In this document: positions 60,061 to 64,000 of the stretch, piece after piece | Layout: every line of letters starts with the position of its first letter | How positions within the stretch are numbered: the stretch's first letter is position 1 | Assembly (NCBI RefSeq): GCF_026342405.1 | Contig: NZ_JAPEMU010000001.1 | Span: 6,820,001 to 6,884,000 of the forward strand | Source of the DNA: Kitasatospora sp. NBC_00240 | Lineage (GTDB): Bacteria > Actinomycetota > Actinomycetes > Streptomycetales > Streptomycetaceae | DNA length: 64,000 nucleotides | Direction: 5' to 3' | Program-made: the position numbers and the translations under genes | The notes under the pieces: model-generated | Databases searched by the model: none | Told to the model about the DNA's origin: nothing | What the model saw: the letters and a program-made list of their open reading frames with translations, nothing else

Positions 60061-60858
60061 CTACCGGGCCAGGGCGGGTTCGGCGAGTTCGGCGAACACC
60101 TCGGCGAGGTGCTTCTCGACCGCCGGCAGCGCCTCGCCGACCGGGAAGACCCGGCCCAGTTCGGTGCTGACCGAGCCGACGCCGGCGTCCCGGATGCCGC
60201 AGGGCACGATCCGGTCGAACCAGCTCATGTCGGGATTGCAGTTGAGCGCGAAGCCGTGCATGGTCACGCCCCGCGCGACCCGCACGCCGATCGCCGCCAG
60301 CTTGCGGTCGTCGCCGCGCTGGCCGGCGTTGGACGCCGCGTACTCCGGCCCGGCCAGCCGGGGGTCGATGCCCAGCGGCAGGCCCATCCGCAGGGTCAGG
60401 CTGCCGATGTCGACCACCTGGGCGGGGTCGACCACCGCGCCCGGGAGGCTCTCGCCGAGCACCCAGACCCCGCTGCGGCCCTCGATCCGGGTGGTCTCCA
60501 CGCCGAACTCGCCGCAGGCCCGGATCAGCGCCTCCTCCAGCCGGCGGACGTACGCGACGACGTCCATCGGCTCGGGCAGCTTCACGATCGGGTAGCCGAT
60601 CAGCTGACCGGGGCCGTGCCAGGTGATCTCCCCGCCGCGGTTGACCTCGACCACCGGGGTGCCGTCCAGCGGCCGGTCCTCGGGGTTGGTGCGGCGGCCG
60701 GCCGTGTAGACCGGCGGGTGCTCCAGGAGCAGCACGGTGTCGGGGATCTCGTCGGCGACCCGGAGGGCGTGCAGCCGCTGCTGCTCCTCCCAGGCCTCCT
60801 GGTACGGCACCGACCGATCGCCGATGCCCATGCGTACGAACCGTACGTTCTCGCTCAC
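60061..60858 (-). CDS. lipB: Octanoyl-[ACP]:protein N-octanoyltransferase
   Basis: 265 residues from the GTG at 60858, with AAGGAG upstream; the frame extends 13 codons further. LipB motifs: LLEHPPVYTAGRR, NRGGEITWHGPGQLIGYP, KLAAIGVRVARGVTMHGFAL (active-site Lys) and IVPCGIRDAGVGS (active-site Cys). Transfers octanoyl from ACP to lipoyl domains. It precedes lipA. Confidence 0.97.
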   Translation of the reverse strand: MSENVRFVRMGIGDRSVPYQEAWEEQQRLHALRVADEIPDTVLLLEHPPVYTAGRRTNPEDRPLDGTPVVEVNRGGEITWHGPGQLIGYPIVKLPEPMDVVAYVRRLEEALIRACGEFGVETTRIEGRSGVWVLGESLPGAVVDPAQVVDIGSLTLRMGLPLGIDPRLAGPEYAASNAGQRGDDRKLAAIGVRVARGVTMHGFALNCNPDMSWFDRIVPCGIRDAGVGSVSTELGRVFPVGEALPAVEKHLAEVFAELAEPALAR

Positions 60859-61012
60859 CGCTGCTCCTTGCCAGGCGTTCGAGACCAACCTCGCCACTGT
60901 ACGCCCGACCGGGTGAAGGCCGTCCCGGCCGTCCGGCCGGCAGTCCCCGGTTCCGGCCGGCCGGCCGCTCCCGGGCAGGCCGCGGACCTGCGGCGGGGGT
61001 CGGCGGGCGGGG

Positions 61013-62911
61013 TCAGCCGTCGGCCAGCAGCTGCAGCCGCAGGGCCAGCTGGAGCTCCAGCGAGCGCTCGGGGTGGTTCCAGTCCCGGCCGAGCAGGGCC
61101 TCGATCCGGTCCAGCCGCTGAACGACGGTGTTCACGTGGACGTGCAGTTCGTCCTTGGCCCGGGTCAGGCTGCTGCCGCTGTCGAAGTACGCCCGCAGGG
61201 TCCGGACCAGCTCGGTGCCGCGCCGGGCGTCGTAGTCCAGCAGCGGGCCGAGGGCCGCGCCGACGAACCCGTCCACGTCGTGGCCGTCGCCGAGCAGCAC
61301 GCCGAGGAAGCCCAGCGCCTGCGCCGAGGCGCCGTCGCCGTCGCGTCCGAGCACCCGCAGCGCCCGGACGCAGCGCACCCCCTCGGCGTGGGCGGCGGCC
61401 AGGGCGAGCGGCCCGGCGGCGGAGCGCCCGGCGCCCACCGTCACCGGGACCCCGGTCAGCCGGGCCAGCCGCTCGGCGGCCTGCTCGGCGGCCTCGCCGG
61501 GGCTCGCCGCCCCGTCGTCGGGCAGCAGCAGCACCACGTTCTCGCCGTGCTCGGCGCTGACACCCCGGGAGCCGAACAGGTAGCGTCCGGCCGCGCCCGC
61601 CAGCCGGCCCCGGGCGGCCGGTCCGGCGGCCTCGGCGACCAGCACCAGGTGCGGGCGGCCGAGGTCCACGCCGAGCCGCCGGCCGCGGGCGACCAGGCCG
61701 ACCGGGTCCCGGTCGGGGGCGGTGAGCAGGTCGGCCAGCAGTTCGCCGCGGACCCGGTTCTCGGTCTCGGCGACCGAGCGGCGCAGCAGCAGGAGCAGCG
61801 CCGTCACCACCCCGGCCCGCTCGAAAAGCCGCCGGTCGGCGTCGTCCAGCCCGGGCCGGCCGGACAGCACCAGGCTGCCCAGCGGCTCCTGGCCCGCCAG
61901 CACCACGCAGACCCAGGCGTCCCCGCGGCGCACCGCCCGCCCCTCGGCCCGGGAGACGGCGACGGCCTCCGCCAGCCCTTCGACGCCGCCCGCCGGGCCG
62001 GCCAGGGCGTTCCCGTCCGCGTCGTGCACCGCTATGCCGCCGTCCAGCAGCGCGGCGACCTCGGCGGCCACGTCCGCGACCTCGGCACCCCGCAGCACCA
62101 GGTCGGTCAGCCGGTCGTGGGCCTGCTCGGCGCGCTGGACGGCGGCCGAGTGGGCCTGGATCACCGCGTTGGCGCTGTTCAGGCCCTCCAGCGCGGCCCG
62201 GGTGTCGGCCAGCGACTTGGCGGTGTCCAGGGCGATGGCGGCGTGCGCGGCCAGCGAGCAGAGCAGCGCGACCTCGTCGGGGGAGAAGGCGCGCGGCGAG
62301 CGGTCGGCCGCGAACAGCACCCCGATCACCCGCCCGCCGAGCAGCAGCGGCACCCCGATGATCGCGACCAGGCCCTCGTCCAGCACCCCGGCGTCGATCT
62401 GCCCGGTGTGGTGGAAGCGCCCGTCGGTCCGGTAGTCCGGGGTGGCGTACGGGCGGGCGCTCTGCGCGACCAGGCCGCCGAGGCCGTCGCCGAGGCTGAG
62501 CCGCAGGTTCTGGAAGAGCGCGGAGACGGAGCCGTCGGTGACCCGCATGTACGTGTCGCCGGCCGCCTCGTCCGGCAGCGTCAGGTAGGCGGTGTCGGTG
62601 CCGAGCAGCATCCGGGCCCGGCGCACGATGGCCTGCAGCACGTCGTCCAGGTCGCGGGAGGCGGCGAGGTCGCCGGCGGTGTCGAAGAGCGCCGTCAGTT
62701 CGGCCTCCCGGCGCCGGTGCTGGCGCAGCGTCCGGTGCACCCGCAGGGCCAGCCAGGTCGCGTCGTCGATCTCGGCGAGGACGCCGGCCGGCTCGCCCCG
62801 CTGCCGGGCGTCGGCGAGCACCCCGGCGAAGTCCTCGGTGGCCGCGCCGGAGGCGAGCAGGTCGAGCAGCCGGCGCAGGGCGGGCGCCGCCCCCGGGGTC
62901 GGGTCGGTCAT
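61013..62911 (-). CDS. GAF-domain PucR/CdaR-type transcriptional regulator
   Basis: 632 residues from the ATG at 62911. A helical N-terminus leads to a GAF domain at about 90-250 (LLGTDTAYLTLPDEA, then LGGLVAQSARPYATPDYR). A linker and a GGDEF-like central region of the CdaR family follow. The C-terminal PucR HTH_30 ends the protein: VRTLRAYFDSGSSLTRAKDE, then LHVHVNTVVQRLDRIEALLG. Such regulators respond to small molecules such as purines or carboxylates. It is adjacent to and transcribed with the MFS gene downstream of the right edge, probably its regulator. Confidence 0.9.
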   Translation of the reverse strand: MTDPTPGAAPALRRLLDLLASGAATEDFAGVLADARQRGEPAGVLAEIDDATWLALRVHRTLRQHRRREAELTALFDTAGDLAASRDLDDVLQAIVRRARMLLGTDTAYLTLPDEAAGDTYMRVTDGSVSALFQNLRLSLGDGLGGLVAQSARPYATPDYRTDGRFHHTGQIDAGVLDEGLVAIIGVPLLLGGRVIGVLFAADRSPRAFSPDEVALLCSLAAHAAIALDTAKSLADTRAALEGLNSANAVIQAHSAAVQRAEQAHDRLTDLVLRGAEVADVAAEVAALLDGGIAVHDADGNALAGPAGGVEGLAEAVAVSRAEGRAVRRGDAWVCVVLAGQEPLGSLVLSGRPGLDDADRRLFERAGVVTALLLLLRRSVAETENRVRGELLADLLTAPDRDPVGLVARGRRLGVDLGRPHLVLVAEAAGPAARGRLAGAAGRYLFGSRGVSAEHGENVVLLLPDDGAASPGEAAEQAAERLARLTGVPVTVGAGRSAAGPLALAAAHAEGVRCVRALRVLGRDGDGASAQALGFLGVLLGDGHDVDGFVGAALGPLLDYDARRGTELVRTLRAYFDSGSSLTRAKDELHVHVNTVVQRLDRIEALLGRDWNHPERSLELQLALRLQLLADG

Positions 62912-63027
62912 GGTGCAGCCGCCAATCGGCAGAGTCAGGCCTCGGGAACGTCGGTCGGTCACGGGGACGGAAGCGCGATGGTACGCCTGGTGGCCGCCGG
63001 GGCGGGCCGTCCGGACGGCTGGGCCGC

Positions 63028-64000
63028 TCAGACGGTGAGGGTCTTCGCGGGGACGGCGGCGGGGGCGGCCGCCTCCTGGGCGGCGTCGACCTCGGCCAGG
63101 TCGCGGCCGCGGGTCTCCTTGGCGCAGAGCACCGCGAGCACCGTGATCACCGCCGCGATCGCCACGTACACCGAGATCGGCGTCGAGCTGCCGTAGTCCT
63201 TGAGCAGCGCGGTGGCGATCAGCGGCGCCGGGGCGCCGGCCGCGACGGAGGCGAACTGGGCGCCGATGGACGCGCCGGAGTAGCGCATCCGGGTCGCGAA
63301 CAGCTCGGAGAAGAAGGCCGCCTGCGGGGCGTACATCATGCTGTGGAAGACCAGGCCGATCGTCACCGCCAGCAGCAGCGACCCGAAGGACTTCGCGTCG
63401 ACCAGGGTGAAGAAGACGAACGCCCAGACCCCGACGCCGACGGTGCCCACCAGGTACACCGGCTTGCGCCCGACCCGGTCGGAGAGCGCGCCGAACAGCG
63501 GGATCAGGGCGAACTGGATCGCCGAGGCCACCAGGACGGCGTTCAGCGCGGTCTGCTTGGGCAGGTGGACGTGGGTGACGGCGTAGGCCAGCACGAAGGT
63601 GGTCATCACGTAGTACGAGATGTTCTCCGCCATCCGGGCGCCCATCGCCACCAGCACCTCCCGCCAGTGGTGGCGCAGCACGGCCACCAGCGGCGGCTGC
63701 TCGGTCTGCTGCGCGGCCTTGCGGGCCTCGGCCTTCGCCAGCGCCTGCCGGAACAGCGGCGACTCGTCCACCGAGAGCCGGATCCACATCCCGACCAGCA
63801 CCAGCAGCGCCGAGAGCAGGAACGGCACCCGCCAGCCCCAGGAGAGGAAGGTCGACTCCGACTGGACGGCCGTCAGCAGCGACAGCACGCCCGCGGCCAG
63901 CAGGTTCCCGGCCGGCGCCCCGCCCTGCGGCCAGGAGGCCCAGAAGCCGCGCCGCCGGGCGTCCCCGTGCTCGGAGACCAGCAGCACCGCGCCGCCCCAC
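63028..64000 (-). CDS. MFS transporter, metabolite:H+ symporter (MHS) type (N-terminus beyond window)
   Basis: The minus-strand frame is open to the right edge; 324 residues are visible and the N-terminus lies outside. Features of the MHS family (ShiA, KgtP, ProP): RRGFWASWPQGGAPAGNLLA, WGWRVPFLLSALLVLVGMWI, ESPLFRQALAKAEA, GALSDRVGRKPVYLVG (second motif A) and MRYSGASIGAQ. Such proteins import organic acids, betaines or aromatic acids. Upstream of the PucR-type regulator gene on the same strand. Confidence 0.88.
   Translation of the reverse strand, partial: WGGAVLLVSEHGDARRRGFWASWPQGGAPAGNLLAAGVLSLLTAVQSESTFLSWGWRVPFLLSALLVLVGMWIRLSVDESPLFRQALAKAEARKAAQQTEQPPLVAVLRHHWREVLVAMGARMAENISYYVMTTFVLAYAVTHVHLPKQTALNAVLVASAIQFALIPLFGALSDRVGRKPVYLVGTVGVGVWAFVFFTLVDAKSFGSLLLAVTIGLVFHSMMYAPQAAFFSELFATRMRYSGASIGAQFASVAAGAPAPLIATALLKDYGSSTPISVYVAIAAVITVLAVLCAKETRGRDLAEVDAAQEAAAPAAVPAKTLTV

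Overview
The window is high-GC actinobacterial DNA, most likely from Streptomyces or Kitasatospora. The evidence is strong third-position G/C bias, GTG starts, stop/start overlaps (GTGA, ATGA), a SARP regulator, and a core block glnA - RDD protein - DUF4191 protein - small ORF - lipA - lipB in the order I remember from S. coelicolor. No rRNA, tRNA, CRISPR array or intact insertion sequence was found.

Layout. (1) 1-7.5 kb: ordinary genes (FHA protein, DUF1697, PNPOx-like protein, ArsC/Spx-like protein, cytochrome P450, SpoIIE-type phosphatase, a two-repeat zinc-ribbon protein of unknown function, alpha/beta hydrolase). (2) 8.0-26.1 kb: an accessory biosynthetic locus. A five-gene operon encodes a flavin N-hydroxylase, a PaiB-fold protein that looks like the haem piperazate synthase KtzT, a sarcosine-oxidase-type flavoenzyme, a SLOG/DprA-fold protein and a 4-oxalocrotonate-tautomerase-like protein. 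It is followed by a Rieske oxygenase, a SARP regulator, a P450, a 2,519-residue iterative-looking PKS (KS-AT-DH-cMT-ER-KR-ACP, the architecture of fungal highly reducing PKSs), and a free-standing acyltransferase-fold protein whose nucleophile Ser is Gly. Direct repeats (RTCACGY, 11-bp pitch) upstream of the P450, and the same heptamer upstream of the PKS, suggest SARP control. (3) 26.2-33 kb: two closely related MFS exporters in inverted orientation around a marR gene, a SnoaL-like protein, an EthD-like protein, a LuxR-type regulator, and debris of mobile DNA (decayed serine recombinase with a perfect 44-bp palindrome beside it). (4) 33.9-42.7 kb: a second metabolic block with two-subunit ring-hydroxylating dioxygenase, CMD/AhpD-like protein, a CxxC protein, a CAT-fold protein lacking the HHxxxDG histidines, an Fe-S-flavoprotein-like reductase, a class II DAHP synthase and a DHA2-type exporter. 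It ends with a 3' fragment of a second CMD gene. (5) 43-44.7 kb: two secreted or surface proteins, one apparently frameshifted. (6) 45-54.9 kb: an amino-sugar locus, nagK-like - murQ - rpiR, divergent from an ABC importer (SBP, permease, ATPase) and two secreted proteins (GH84 and a GH43-like propeller), both with F5/8 domains. (7) 55-64 kb: core genes (glnA with a clear GlnR box, RDD, DUF4191, lipA, lipB), a GAF/PucR regulator, and an MFS gene cut by the right edge.

Working model, mostly inference. Ornithine is N-hydroxylated and cyclised to piperazate, then oxidised to a dehydro-piperazate or pyridazine-type ring. The PKS makes a methylated, reduced chain, and the Rieske and P450 enzymes decorate the product. 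The locus has no visible NRPS module, adenylation domain or thioesterase. How the N-N ring is joined to the chain, if it is, is therefore the main open question, and the two catalytically degenerate acyltransferase-fold proteins are the obvious candidates to examine.
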